Shown piece after piece: positions 1-9,221 of a stretch of DNA of 64,000 nt. The stretch is from Nitrosomonas sp. Lineage in GTDB: Bacteria > Pseudomonadota > Gammaproteobacteria > Burkholderiales > Nitrosomonadaceae. The position numbers and the translations under genes are program-made. Position 1 is the stretch's first letter, and the number at the start of each line of letters is the position of its first letter. The stretch spans positions 1-64,000 of the forward strand of contig NZ_JAKFWH010000056.1 in assembly GCF_021731985.1 (NCBI RefSeq), given 5' to 3'. The notes beneath the pieces were generated by a model. That model was given only the letters and a program-made list of their open reading frames with translations, had not been told where the DNA came from and did not search any database.

Positions 1-2
1 GC

Positions 3-113
3 TACAAGGGATTGGTCAAAAATACCGCTCAGATGTTCTCGCTGTTCGGGCTTGCCAATTTGCTGTTGGCTCGCCGGTGGCTATGCAGAACAGGCAGCCT
101 AGTTGCGCCTTGA
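3..113 (+). mobile_element. IS5-type transposase, C-terminal end only (cut by window edge)
   Basis: The first bases read in frame as the last 36 residues of a transposase, including KNTAQMFSLFGLANLLLARR, then TGA at 111-113. This matches the conserved C-terminus of IS5-family DDE transposases (R-Y-x-G-L-x-K-N-x-A-Q-L-F-x-L-F-x-L-A-N-L). The catalytic domain lies left of the window. The element ends 430 bp before an ABC permease gene that lacks its usual upstream partners in view. I could not identify the terminal inverted repeat. Confidence 0.75.
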
Positions 114-544
114 AAACAAGAAATGAGGGTAATAATGCAAAAAATGATGCGATTCAGGTCAAAATTGGGCAAATTATCGCAATATTACATAATCACTCGG
201 CTTGATCTCTACTGCGCGATGAGTTATTCAGCGTTTCCCTAATATTTTTGCGCACTCGATACTATTGATGCGGCCATTAAAAAGATTTATTAGAATCTCT
301 GTATTCCGGTCTTATTTGCTATGAAATATAGAACTGTTTAATGGCCGACTCTATAAATTGCATCAGATCAAATCGGATCGCACAGTTGCGTGAATTGATT
401 GCCTATCCGTCACCTCAGCTTTTTATGCACTCACTCGCTCGCCCATAACGATAAACTTTCAAAAAATCACAGCATTCATTTATGATATAAGTAATCAATT
501 GTAATTAATGCGACTTCACTGACACAGCGTCTATTTTCCCGACC
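114..544. other. Intergenic region after the IS5-type transposase
   Basis: AT-rich stretch with no convincing open frame. It must contain the right end of the insertion element and probably the promoter of the permease gene, but I see no clear terminal repeat or strong -35/-10 pair. Confidence 0.4.
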
Positions 545-2059
545 ATGCCCTTTAGCCCGATTATTCTGTGGACAGATGCGCTCATCTATTTATTTGTCGC
601 TATCGTACTTATTTTTATTGGGTATGTCCGTCATCACGAGCACCTGCTGACGCCCTGGAAGCGTGTCGGGCACAGCGCCAGCGGGATGTCTGCTCTCACC
701 ATTTTGATTTTCTTCTTGGTGATTGGCTTATTGGACACTGTGCATTTTCGCCCGATCCTTGAGCATAAAACTAATGACGGGGAAAAGATCTACAGTGTTG
801 AGGTATTGAGTCTGCTGGATATTGTGGTGACGCCGCTGCGCACCCATGTCGAAAAAACTTATTCGGCGCCGCTGGCATCGCATCTCTACGCAAAAGAAAC
901 GATTGAGCTTCCGGATGGCAAGCAAGTGCGCGCCTTCGCACGACTTGAATATGGTGGTGCGCACCTGCAAAACCCGGAAACAGAACACATCGGCGATATT
1001 ATATGGCGTGGCGCAACGGGCTTGGCCTATGGCTTATTGATTTGGGGTATCGTGGTTGCGTGTTTGTGCATGCTTTTGGCGCGCCGTAACCAGCAAAGCG
1101 TCCTGCATAACTTGTCCGATGTTTGGCGCCGCACTACCGAGATTCCCTGGTATGCCATATTAATTACACTGCTAATCCTGTTGATGCTAATCGGCTGTGT
1201 ATCCACACTGGCAACGCATTATCATGTTTTGGGCACAGACAAGGTTGGGCAGGATATTTTGTATCAATCACTCAAAAGTATTCGCGTCGCATTGGTTATC
1301 GGTACCTTAACCACGCTGATCATGCTGCCGTTCGCGTTGCTGCTCGGAATTATGGCGGGTTATTTCAGCGGCTGGATCGATGATGTTATCCAGTATATTT
1401 ACACCACGTTGAATTCTATTCCAAGTGTTTTACTGATCGCAGCCGCCGTGTTGATGATGCAGGTGTATATCGAAACGCATCCGGAAATTTTTGAAACGAT
1501 TGCCTCACGGGCAGATCTGCGTTTATTGTTCCTGTGCATCATTCTTGGGATTACCAGTTGGACCGGTTTATGCCGTCTGTTGCGCGGGGAAACAATGAAA
1601 TTGCGCGAGCTGGAATATATCCAGGCAGCCCACGCATTTGGCGTCTCGCATTGGCGCATCATCAGCCGCCATATTTTGCCGAATGTCATGCACATCGTGT
1701 TGATCGCAACCGTGATGGATTTTAGCGGTCTGGTTTTGGCCGAAGCTGTTTTATCGTATGTCGGCGTCGGCGTTGATCCCTCCACAATCAGCTTCGGCAC
1801 GATGATTAACGCCGCGCGTCTGGAAATGGCGCGTGAACCGATGGTTTGGTGGGCGTTGATGGCGGCATTTGGTTTCATGTTCACATTGGTACTGAGCGCC
1901 AATCTCTTTGCTGATGCGGTACAAAACGCACTTGATCCGCGCACCCGGATATTGAAACAACGAAACAGTTTTTTTCATCGTCCAGCAAAGCAAGCAGCCA
2001 TTCCGCTCAATAAAACCCCGGAAACTACCACGCCGTCAGGATCGTCTCAGAATCCATGA
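545..2059 (+). CDS. ABC transporter permease, oligopeptide/dipeptide (DppC/YejE-like)
   Basis: Inner-membrane permease of a peptide-type ABC importer. Residues 12-28 and 48-65 form two N-terminal membrane segments, followed by a periplasmic region of about 90 residues. A further segment near 160-180 precedes the canonical binding-protein-dependent permease domain from about residue 205 onward. The cytoplasmic coupling (EAA-like) loop is visible at about 358-380 (AAHAFGVSHWRIISRHILPN), where G and the LP pair contact the ATPase. At 504 residues it is longer than typical DppC (about 300) because of the N-terminal extension. It overlaps the next gene by ATGA, so the pair is translationally coupled. 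The second permease (DppB/YejB) and the binding protein are not in the window and may lie left of the IS element or be lost. Confidence 0.85.
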   Translation: MPFSPIILWTDALIYLFVAIVLIFIGYVRHHEHLLTPWKRVGHSASGMSALTILIFFLVIGLLDTVHFRPILEHKTNDGEKIYSVEVLSLLDIVVTPLRTHVEKTYSAPLASHLYAKETIELPDGKQVRAFARLEYGGAHLQNPETEHIGDIIWRGATGLAYGLLIWGIVVACLCMLLARRNQQSVLHNLSDVWRRTTEIPWYAILITLLILLMLIGCVSTLATHYHVLGTDKVGQDILYQSLKSIRVALVIGTLTTLIMLPFALLLGIMAGYFSGWIDDVIQYIYTTLNSIPSVLLIAAAVLMMQVYIETHPEIFETIASRADLRLLFLCIILGITSWTGLCRLLRGETMKLRELEYIQAAHAFGVSHWRIISRHILPNVMHIVLIATVMDFSGLVLAEAVLSYVGVGVDPSTISFGTMINAARLEMAREPMVWWALMAAFGFMFTLVLSANLFADAVQNALDPRTRILKQRNSFFHRPAKQAAIPLNKTPETTTPSGSSQNP

Positions 2060-4134
2060 AAACCTTACTGGACATAGAAAATCTTCAGACTCTGCTGCAC
2101 ACCGGTAAGGCACCCGTGCGTGCAGTCGATGGGTTAACGCTGAAAATTTCACAAGGTGAAACCTTTGCCTTATTGGGTGAATCCGGATGCGGCAAATCGA
2201 TGACAGCACTGTCGATTATGCGTTTGCTGCCCGATGCCGGTGAAACTGTTGCCGGCCAGATCAAAATTGATGGCACAGATGTGCTGCAATTACCCGAAAC
2301 CGAAATGCGCAAAATCCGTGGAAAGCGCATCAGCATGATTTTTCAGGAACCGATGCTGAGCCTGAACCCGGTTATGACCATCGCCGAGCAAATTGATGAA
2401 GTGTTGACGCAGCATCTCAACCTGCCCCGGCAAGCCGCGCAACTGCGCATTCAAGAATTGCTGGAACAAGTGGGCATACCGGATGCGCCGCGCCGCATGC
2501 ATGAATACCCGTTTCAGTTTTCCGGCGGCATGAAACAACGCGCCATGATTGCGATGGCGCTTGCCGGAGAACCTGAATTGCTCATTGCGGATGAACCGAC
2601 GACTGCGCTGGATGTCACCATACAAGCACAGGTGCTGGATTTGATGCGGCAGATCCAGCAACGCAAAAACATGGCGATTTTGCTGATTACCCATGACTTG
2701 GGGGTGGTGGCCGAAATGGCGCAGCGCGTCGCGGTCATGTATGCGGGAGAAATCGTCGAGCTAGCAACCCGGGATGATTTCTTTAATCAGCCCGCTCACC
2801 CGTATTCACAGCAATTATTTGCCTCCTTGCCCGGAAAACAAAAACGCGATCAAGCATTAGCCGTCATCAATGGCAATGTGCCGCCCTTATCGCAACAGTT
2901 TGCAGGTTGCCGTTTCGTCGACCGCTGCAATCAAGCGCTGGCGCTGTGTCATGACACCATCCCAGAGTGGCATCCGGTCTCCGGTCAGCATCAGGTTCGC
3001 TGTCATTTATATAACAAAGATTCCGTGCATGTTTCCAGCAACCCGATGATTGACAGCTCAACCCGGAATGCTGCAAACATCGCACAAACAGCACCCGCGT
3101 CAACAACCTCTCTCTTATTACAGGTAACCGGTCTCAAAGTACATTTCCCGATCCGCAAAGGACTATTCAAACGCGTGGCCGGTCATGTCAAAGCAGTCGA
3201 CGGGGTGTCGCTGAAAATTGCTGCCGGTAAAACTTTGGCGCTCGTTGGTGAATCCGGCTGCGGTAAAACAACGATCGGCAAAAGCATTTTGCAATTGATT
3301 CAACCCACTGCCGGTAGCGTACGCTTCAACGATCAGGAATTGGTCGTGCTAGGCAGAAGCCAATTGCGGCAAATTCGTTCGCAGTTTCAAATCATTTTTC
3401 AAGACCCCTATTCTTCGCTGAATCCGCGCATGCGAATTACTGAAATACTGCAAGAAGGTATGAATGCGTTGCATGTCGGAAAAATTAATCACACGGACGC
3501 CAATAACCAATCACCCGCTCCTTCCAGAGAAAAAGAAATTGATGCGTTATTGCAGCGCGTTGGATTGCCCGCTGATGTAAAATGGCGATTTCCACATGAA
3601 TTTTCCGGTGGTCAGCGGCAACGTATCGCGATTGCCCGCGCTTTGGCTGTTAACCCCAAACTGTTAATTTGTGATGAGCCGACCAGCGCTCTGGACGTAT
3701 CCGTTCAGGCGCAAATTTTAAACTTGCTCAAATCGCTGCAGAATAACTTAGGACTTGCATTTTTGTTTATTACCCACAATATCGCTGTCGTAGAATATTT
3801 GGCTGATGAGGTTGCTGTGATGTATCTGGGAAGGATCGTTGAACATGGGCACATTGATGAGGTAATCGGCTGCCCCAAGCACCCTTACACTCAGGCACTG
3901 CTGTCGTCTGTACCGCAGATCCAATCCGATCCTGACCGGCAAATTATCCATTTAAAAGGCGATTTACCATCACCAGCTTCACCGCCTGCCGGTTGTCATT
4001 TTCATCCACGTTGCCCTAAAGCTATGCCCATTTGCCGAGAATCCTACCCGCCCGTCAGTGCATTCAGTACAACGCACACTGCCCATTGTTTTCTTTATCC
4101 ACAGGAACAAGGTTCTGAAAATTATGAGCATTAA
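2056..4134 (+). CDS. Fused dual ATP-binding ABC transporter subunit (DppD-DppF/YejF-like)
   Basis: Cytoplasmic ATPase that would energise the preceding permease. Two complete ABC domains are fused in 692 residues. Domain 1 has Walker A GESGCGKS at 41-48, signature FSGGMKQR and Walker B LLIADEPTTALD. Domain 2 has GESGCGKTT near 397, signature FSGGQRQR and Walker B LLICDEPTSALD. Each domain ends in the Cys-rich oligopeptide-transporter tail (CRFVDRC and CHFHPRCPKAMPIC), diagnostic of the Dpp/Opp/Yej class. It starts inside the end of the permease gene (ATGA) and its 3' end overlaps prfC by 11 bp. The substrate (peptide, microcin C-like compound or other) cannot be told from sequence. Confidence 0.92.
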   Translation: MKTLLDIENLQTLLHTGKAPVRAVDGLTLKISQGETFALLGESGCGKSMTALSIMRLLPDAGETVAGQIKIDGTDVLQLPETEMRKIRGKRISMIFQEPMLSLNPVMTIAEQIDEVLTQHLNLPRQAAQLRIQELLEQVGIPDAPRRMHEYPFQFSGGMKQRAMIAMALAGEPELLIADEPTTALDVTIQAQVLDLMRQIQQRKNMAILLITHDLGVVAEMAQRVAVMYAGEIVELATRDDFFNQPAHPYSQQLFASLPGKQKRDQALAVINGNVPPLSQQFAGCRFVDRCNQALALCHDTIPEWHPVSGQHQVRCHLYNKDSVHVSSNPMIDSSTRNAANIAQTAPASTTSLLLQVTGLKVHFPIRKGLFKRVAGHVKAVDGVSLKIAAGKTLALVGESGCGKTTIGKSILQLIQPTAGSVRFNDQELVVLGRSQLRQIRSQFQIIFQDPYSSLNPRMRITEILQEGMNALHVGKINHTDANNQSPAPSREKEIDALLQRVGLPADVKWRFPHEFSGGQRQRIAIARALAVNPKLLICDEPTSALDVSVQAQILNLLKSLQNNLGLAFLFITHNIAVVEYLADEVAVMYLGRIVEHGHIDEVIGCPKHPYTQALLSSVPQIQSDPDRQIIHLKGDLPSPASPPAGCHFHPRCPKAMPICRESYPPVSAFSTTHTAHCFLYPQEQGSENYEH

Positions 4135-5734
4135 TAATGAAGTGGCGCGCCGCCGCACTTTCGCCATTATTTCACACCCGGATGCGGGCAAAACCACGCT
4201 GACCGAGAAACTCCTGATGTACGCCGGAGCTATTCATATTGCCGGTAGCGTTAAAGCACGCAAAGCCAGCCGGCATGCGACTTCGGATTGGATGGAAATT
4301 GAAAAGCAACGCGGCATTTCGGTCGCCAGCTCGGTCATGCAAATGGAATATCGCGATTGCGTCATCAATCTGCTGGATACGCCCGGCCACCAGGATTTCT
4401 CGGAAGATACCTATCGCGTACTCACCGCAGTGGATGCCGCGCTGATGGTGATCGATGCCGCCAATGGCGTGGAAGCACAAACCTTGCGCTTGCTGGAAGT
4501 TTGCCGCGCACGCAACACGCCGATTGTTACTTTTGTAAATAAAATGGATCGGGAAGTCCGCGAACCGCTCGATCTGATTGACGAAATTGAACGCACACTC
4601 GGGATGTCTACGATACCTTTTACCTGGCCGGTCGGCATGGGGCGCAACTTCCGCGGGGTATGCGACCTGCAAAACAATTGTATGCGTTTATTCCAGCCCG
4701 GAGCGGATCGGATCGGCAATGAAGAGGAAGTGATCACGAATTTTGATGACCCGAAAATGCATGAACGCTTTGGCACCGATCTGTCCACCGCATTGCAAGC
4801 CATGGATTTAATCAAAGGCGCCTCACCGGCTTTCGATCACAAAGAATTCCTTGCCGGCAAACAAACGCCGGTTTTCTTCGGTTCCGCGATTAATAACTTT
4901 GGTGTCCGGGAAATTCTCGATGCTCTGGTCGATCTGGCACCGCCGCCAGAATCTCGTAATGCCATTCAGCGTGAGGTGCTACCGGATGAAAAGAAATTCT
5001 CCGGTATGGTGTTCAAGATTCAAGCCAATATGAATCTGGCGCACCGCGACCGCATTGCATTCGTGCGGGTTTGTTCCGGACATTTCAAACGCGGCATGAA
5101 CTTAAAAGTCGCACGCAGCGGCAAAGATATCCGCACCAGTACGGTGGTATCCTTTTTATCCCAGCGCCGCGATATTCTTGAAGAAGCGTATCCCGGCGAC
5201 ATCATCGGCATACCCAATCACGGCACGCTGCAATTGGGCGATACCTTAACCGAAGGCGAAATTTTACAATTTACCGGATTGCCTTTTTTTGCACCGGAAA
5301 TTTTTCGCACCGTGGAAATTGCCGATCCGCTGCGCAGCAAACAACTGAAATTAGGCCTGGCCCAATTGGGTGAAGAAGGCGCTATTCAAGTATTCCGGCC
5401 GCTCTTGGGCAATATGTTGTTACTCGGTGCTGTCGGTACATTGCAGTTTGAAGTGGTGACACACCGCCTGCAACATGAATACGGCGTGGCTGCTCGTATT
5501 GCATCGGCCAAATATCAGTTAGCCCGCTGGGTTACCTGCGATGATCCACGCGAATTGCAGCGGTTTATTGAAGCGAATTCACATCGTATCGCCTACGATG
5601 CGGTGGATGCACCGACCTTTCTGGCATCTTTCGGTGCGGAATTAAGCGTTGCGCAAGATAACTGGCCTGCCATTCGTTTTCATAAATTACGCGAACATGC
5701 CGGTTTGGTTTTTCAGAGCCATATGAATGGATAA
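4124..5734 (+). CDS. prfC: Peptide chain release factor 3
   Basis: GTPase that removes RF1/RF2 from the ribosome after termination. I choose the ATG at 4124 (MSINNEVARRRTF), giving 536 residues, close to the family length of about 530. The open frame extends 22 codons further upstream, but that part lies inside the preceding gene. G1 is HPDAGKTT at about 19-26, G3 is DTPGHQDF and G4 is NKMDRE. The C-terminal RF3 domain is complete. The start overlaps the ABC ATPase stop by 11 bp, so it is probably co-transcribed from the permease promoter. Confidence 0.97.
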   Translation: MSINNEVARRRTFAIISHPDAGKTTLTEKLLMYAGAIHIAGSVKARKASRHATSDWMEIEKQRGISVASSVMQMEYRDCVINLLDTPGHQDFSEDTYRVLTAVDAALMVIDAANGVEAQTLRLLEVCRARNTPIVTFVNKMDREVREPLDLIDEIERTLGMSTIPFTWPVGMGRNFRGVCDLQNNCMRLFQPGADRIGNEEEVITNFDDPKMHERFGTDLSTALQAMDLIKGASPAFDHKEFLAGKQTPVFFGSAINNFGVREILDALVDLAPPPESRNAIQREVLPDEKKFSGMVFKIQANMNLAHRDRIAFVRVCSGHFKRGMNLKVARSGKDIRTSTVVSFLSQRRDILEEAYPGDIIGIPNHGTLQLGDTLTEGEILQFTGLPFFAPEIFRTVEIADPLRSKQLKLGLAQLGEEGAIQVFRPLLGNMLLLGAVGTLQFEVVTHRLQHEYGVAARIASAKYQLARWVTCDDPRELQRFIEANSHRIAYDAVDAPTFLASFGAELSVAQDNWPAIRFHKLREHAGLVFQSHMNG

Positions 5735-5743
5735 TGACAAAAC

Positions 5744-6790
5744 ATGGTGAAATGGACACGGCTTTTTATATTACTGATCCTTCTAACTTCCTCGGCACTG
5801 GCCGGTGATGTAACTCATTCCACTGCTGAAAAATCAACCCGGTTTGTTGTCATCGGCGACATGCCCTACACCGATACGGAATCTGCTCTGCTGGAACATC
5901 CCGATGGCGAAATCGCCAAAGCCATTAAAGCACTCAATCCCCCGGTACTAATCCACCTGGGAGATTTTAAGAGAGGCCGGTTAAGCTGCACCGATGAATT
6001 GTATACAGACAATTACCGGCAAATCGCACATCTCAATCCGCATAAAACAGTTTATACCCCCGGCGATAACGATTGGACGGATTGTGACCGGTTCAACATG
6101 TCGGCGCGCTACGACGAATTGGAGCGGCTCGACACTTTACGTCAGATTTTCTTTCACCAGGATCAGTATCAATTAGCGAGAGATATTCCAGGCCTTATCC
6201 GGCAGGAAGGTTTTATTGAAAACGCCCTGTGGAAAATTGGCCCAGTCGTTTTCGCGACACTGCATATTCCCGGCACCAATAATGGCAGAAATGAAATTCT
6301 TCGCAGCAACATCGAAGAGGCATTGAATGCAGCCGATTATCGTGACCAATCCAATGAGAAATGGTTACAGCAATTATTTGAAGCGGCAGAATCCGCACAA
6401 GCGGTGGTGATTGCTTTCCAGGCGGATCTATTTGACTTCGATCATGACAAGCCTGCCTGCTCGACCGAGAATCGGACTGAATGCGATGGCTACCGGATGC
6501 TGCGTGATTTGATCAAAAGCAACGCAATACAATTCAAAAAACCGATTCTGGTGATTCACGGCGACACGCAAGCATATTGCCTGCATCAACCGTATACCGG
6601 GATTCCCAATCTTTGGCGGCTCAATGCTCCCGGTGATTTCAAATACATCGATGCCAGCCAAGTCCTGTTTGATCCGGATAACAAAGCCATGCCTTTTACG
6701 GCAACCGGCTTACTCGACCAGAAACCGGCCCCAGCAGTTTGTAACGATAGTTTTTTCGGAATATCCATTCCATCACCACTCTTGAAGTAG
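5744..6790 (+). CDS. Secreted calcineurin-like metallophosphoesterase family protein
   Basis: The protein has 348 residues with an N-terminal signal peptide (hydrophobic FILLILLTSSALA, cleavage near residue 20). The mature part starts with FVVIGDMPYTD, then HLGDFKRG and TPGDNDWTDC, which resemble the D-x-H/GD/GDND metal-binding blocks of calcineurin-like phosphoesterases. A late VIHGDTQAYC block fits the H-G-D motif. The substrate is unknown; periplasmic phosphomonoester or phosphodiester hydrolysis is an inference from the fold. It lies 9 bp after prfC and 14 bp before yicC, so it is probably part of the same transcript. Confidence 0.7.
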   Translation: MVKWTRLFILLILLTSSALAGDVTHSTAEKSTRFVVIGDMPYTDTESALLEHPDGEIAKAIKALNPPVLIHLGDFKRGRLSCTDELYTDNYRQIAHLNPHKTVYTPGDNDWTDCDRFNMSARYDELERLDTLRQIFFHQDQYQLARDIPGLIRQEGFIENALWKIGPVVFATLHIPGTNNGRNEILRSNIEEALNAADYRDQSNEKWLQQLFEAAESAQAVVIAFQADLFDFDHDKPACSTENRTECDGYRMLRDLIKSNAIQFKKPILVIHGDTQAYCLHQPYTGIPNLWRLNAPGDFKYIDASQVLFDPDNKAMPFTATGLLDQKPAPAVCNDSFFGISIPSPLLK

Positions 6791-6804
6791 GAAGTTTTTC
6801 TATC

Positions 6805-7671
6805 ATGATTTTCAGCATGACTGGCTACGCCATCGCAACCCAGGAAACACCCATTGGATCTTTCAGTCTGGAAATACGCTCTGTCAATAACCGGTATCTG
6901 GATGTCCAGTTCCGTTTGCCGGACGACTTTCGCAAACAAGAACCGGCGATGCGGGAACTGCTGGCTGCCCAACTCAGCCGCGGCAAAGTCGAATGCCGCC
7001 TGAATTTTTCCCCTTCCACGCAAACTGAAAATGATCAGCAACTGGATAGCGCATTATTAGAAAAGCTTTTGCTATTGCAACGTACGATCAAAACACACCA
7101 CCCTGCCGCGCCATCGTTAACGATAGCGGAGATCTTGAAATGGCCAGGCATGCTGGGAAACGACCATTCCCGCGTGGAGGAATCCGGCGAAATGGGCATG
7201 ACGTTACTACAAAGCGCGCTGGAAGACTTAAAAGCCGCCCGGATACGCGAAGGCAACAAGCTTAAAGCTATTTTACTGGAACGCCTTAACCAAATCCGCC
7301 AGCTCCTGATCGCCGCATCTCCGCGTATTCCCACACTGATTGCCGCATTTGAAGAAAAACTGCGCACCCGCTTGGAAGAAATTCTCGGCACTCAGGAGGA
7401 TGACCGCATCCACCAGGAAATCTCCCTATTTGCCGGAAAAATTGATGTGGATGAAGAACTCTCCCGCCTGCAAGCGCATCTGGATGAAGTGGAACGTATC
7501 CTGAATAAAGGCGGCTCCGTTGGCAAACGGCTCGATTTCATGATGCAGGAATTGCACCGCGAAGCCAATACCATCGGCTCAAAATCGGTGGATCTGGAAA
7601 TATCCCGGATTTCGATGGAATTGAAGGTAATTATCGAACAGATGCGGGAACAGGTTCAGAATATTGAATAA
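6805..7671 (+). CDS. yicC: YicC family endoribonuclease
   Basis: The product has 288 residues and begins MIFSMTGYA, the hallmark N-terminus of the YicC/YloC family. The C-terminal DUF1732 block is present (GKRLDFMMQELHREANTIGS, then D-x-E-I-S). E. coli YicC acts on RNA and is reported to promote decay of the small RNA RyhB; that role is known for the family, not shown here. An AGGA ribosome-binding site lies about 10 nt before the ATG. The gene ends just before a bidirectional hairpin that separates it from the convergent outer-membrane gene. Confidence 0.93.
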   Translation: MIFSMTGYAIATQETPIGSFSLEIRSVNNRYLDVQFRLPDDFRKQEPAMRELLAAQLSRGKVECRLNFSPSTQTENDQQLDSALLEKLLLLQRTIKTHHPAAPSLTIAEILKWPGMLGNDHSRVEESGEMGMTLLQSALEDLKAARIREGNKLKAILLERLNQIRQLLIAASPRIPTLIAAFEEKLRTRLEEILGTQEDDRIHQEISLFAGKIDVDEELSRLQAHLDEVERILNKGGSVGKRLDFMMQELHREANTIGSKSVDLEISRISMELKVIIEQMREQVQNIE

Positions 7672-7746
7672 TGCGAATTCACAGTTGATGCCAGGCAAGA
7701 ACGAATGAATAAGAACATTACTTTGATCTAACCAAATAAATCTTGG

Positions 7747-7775
7747 ATGGAGGACGCGCCTCGTGCATCCTCCAT
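7747..7775. terminator. Bidirectional hairpin between convergent genes
   Basis: ATGGAGGA (7747-7754) pairs with TCCTCCAT (7768-7775) around a 13-nt loop. It sits between the yicC stop (7671) and the convergent barrel gene stop (7785), so it can end both transcripts. Confidence 0.55.
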
Positions 7776-7784
7776 AGATTAAAA

Positions 7785-8672
7785 CTAGAAACCAATACCC
7801 ATGTACCCCCCAGCTGTCAAGCCATCGACGTCAATGCCGTCTTTCTTTCCCCCTGTAATGTGATAGCGCGCATCAACACCGGCATAGAAATCTTTCCATA
7901 TTCGATAATCCACTCCTCCACCAAACACGACGCCTGGAATAAAGAATGAGGCTGACTCTCCGGGAGGGCTAATGATGTGCATACCGAAACCGGCAGGAAT
8001 GATCCAAGGTCTCAATCGAGAGCCTTCCATAAATTTTATTTTTGGCGACGCGTAGATGGATAGTTGACTGACCGTGACACTGTGCGGATTTTGTATGCCA
8101 CCCACTAATTGACTCGGTATATTGGCCAGTGCATTGCCTTGTACATGCGACGAGAATTGTTTGTATTCGAACATCAGTTCTGCCAGGACATTTGTTTTAG
8201 ATGCCAAGCCCCAAGCATTCCTGGTTAAATTCCAATCAAAACCGGCGCCAAAATACCAAGCATTTTTGTCAGGCCGATCCTGTGCACCAGCGGGAACAAC
8301 ATCACTATGAAACACAAGGCCATCGCGATGTTGCGAGCTATGCGCAAAACCACCGCGGAAGAATACCATATTGCCTTTACGGCCCCCTTGCTCTTCTTCG
8401 GCCAGATTTTCTTTCTCTTTCTGTTGAATATGTTCAATCTTCTGAGTTACTTGACTAGATTCTGTGCGTACTTTTTCCAATTCACTTTGCAACGCTTGCA
8501 TACCATTTTGCATCGCTTGCATGCCGTTCTGCATTGTCTGTAAGCGTTCTTCTAATTCTTTGATCCGTTTGGCGGCTGCATCGTGTGCAAAAACCTGAGG
8601 TGTTACAGCGATACCAAAAATAATCACAGAAATACGCAAAATGACATTCACTTCATCAAAAATCTTTTTCAT
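7785..8672 (-). CDS. Outer-membrane beta-barrel protein with N-terminal coiled coil
   Basis: The protein has 295 residues with a signal peptide ending near VTPQVFA-HDAA. Residues about 30-95 form a coiled coil with tandem heptad-like repeats (MQNGMQAMQNGMQALQ) and acidic or glutamine-rich heptads. The rest alternates polar and hydrophobic residues with many Tyr, Phe and Gly, and ends in Phe (GGYMGIGF), as expected for a small opacity-type barrel recognised by the BAM machinery. A GGGAA ribosome-binding site precedes the ATG. No specific ligand can be inferred. The coiled coil could extend the barrel into the periplasm or trimerise it. Confidence 0.7.
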   Translation of the reverse strand: MKKIFDEVNVILRISVIIFGIAVTPQVFAHDAAAKRIKELEERLQTMQNGMQAMQNGMQALQSELEKVRTESSQVTQKIEHIQQKEKENLAEEEQGGRKGNMVFFRGGFAHSSQHRDGLVFHSDVVPAGAQDRPDKNAWYFGAGFDWNLTRNAWGLASKTNVLAELMFEYKQFSSHVQGNALANIPSQLVGGIQNPHSVTVSQLSIYASPKIKFMEGSRLRPWIIPAGFGMHIISPPGESASFFIPGVVFGGGVDYRIWKDFYAGVDARYHITGGKKDGIDVDGLTAGGYMGIGF

Positions 8673-8975
8673 TCAAATTCCCTTTCAGTATGTAAGAACA
8701 AATATTTTTCCAATCAAATATCTCTGACCATTTTCAGCATCCCGAGGGTTTTGAGATACTCCGAGATTTCTCAGAGAAACTAAATCGCGCTAATTTCTGA
8801 CTGGGCTGGCAATATAAAGCCTGAAGTGTTAATTATTTGTTAACAAGAAAACAACACCAGTTGGACGCAACCCAATCACTGGAGATTTTCTTGAATAAGC
8901 TGATAGATGCAGGTAATGTAATAATCTGAGGCGTTACGTCAGGTACTTTTCATTCGAAGGAATGCAAAGCCCGCG

Positions 8976-9011
8976 TAGGGTGCAATGCGCTTTGCTTATT
9001 GGCACCCTACA
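8976..9011. repeat. REP-like inverted repeat (GTAGGGTGC family)
   Basis: GTAGGGTGC and GCACCCTAC bracket an AT/GC-mixed loop containing the two runs AATGCGC and TTTGCTTATT. The same family, in the opposite orientation, occurs downstream of both DGR targets (near 57335 and 60284), so it is a dispersed palindromic repeat of this genome. Confidence 0.55.
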
Positions 9012-9024
9012 AAACCTTATTCCC

Positions 9025-9126
9025 ATGTATATCCCAACCGATAGAGAACCCATACATCCCGGCAAAATGTTTCGTGCTGAATTCTTGGAACCGATAGGCA
9101 TCAGTCAACCTTACAAAAAGACCTAG
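9025..9126 (+). pseudogene. HigA-type antitoxin N-terminal remnant
   Basis: A 33-codon frame starts MYIPTDREPIHPGKMF and continues RAEFLEPIGISQ before a TAG at 9124-9126. This is the conserved opening of HigA/VapI-type antitoxins (P-x-H-P-G-x-x-L-x-x-E-x-L-x-P-x-G-x-S-x). The helix-turn-helix that should follow is missing and no HigB toxin is adjacent. It is a truncated fossil. The rest of the 8673-9221 gap holds the REP-like repeat and no other frame that I trust. Confidence 0.65.
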
Positions 9127-9221
9127 ATTGTCGGCTCTATTATTTCAATGACGAAGCAACGCAGCAGGGTAAAATTTTTAATGGAAAAATCCTAGATTGG
9201 TTTAAAGCAACGGGGGTGTTG

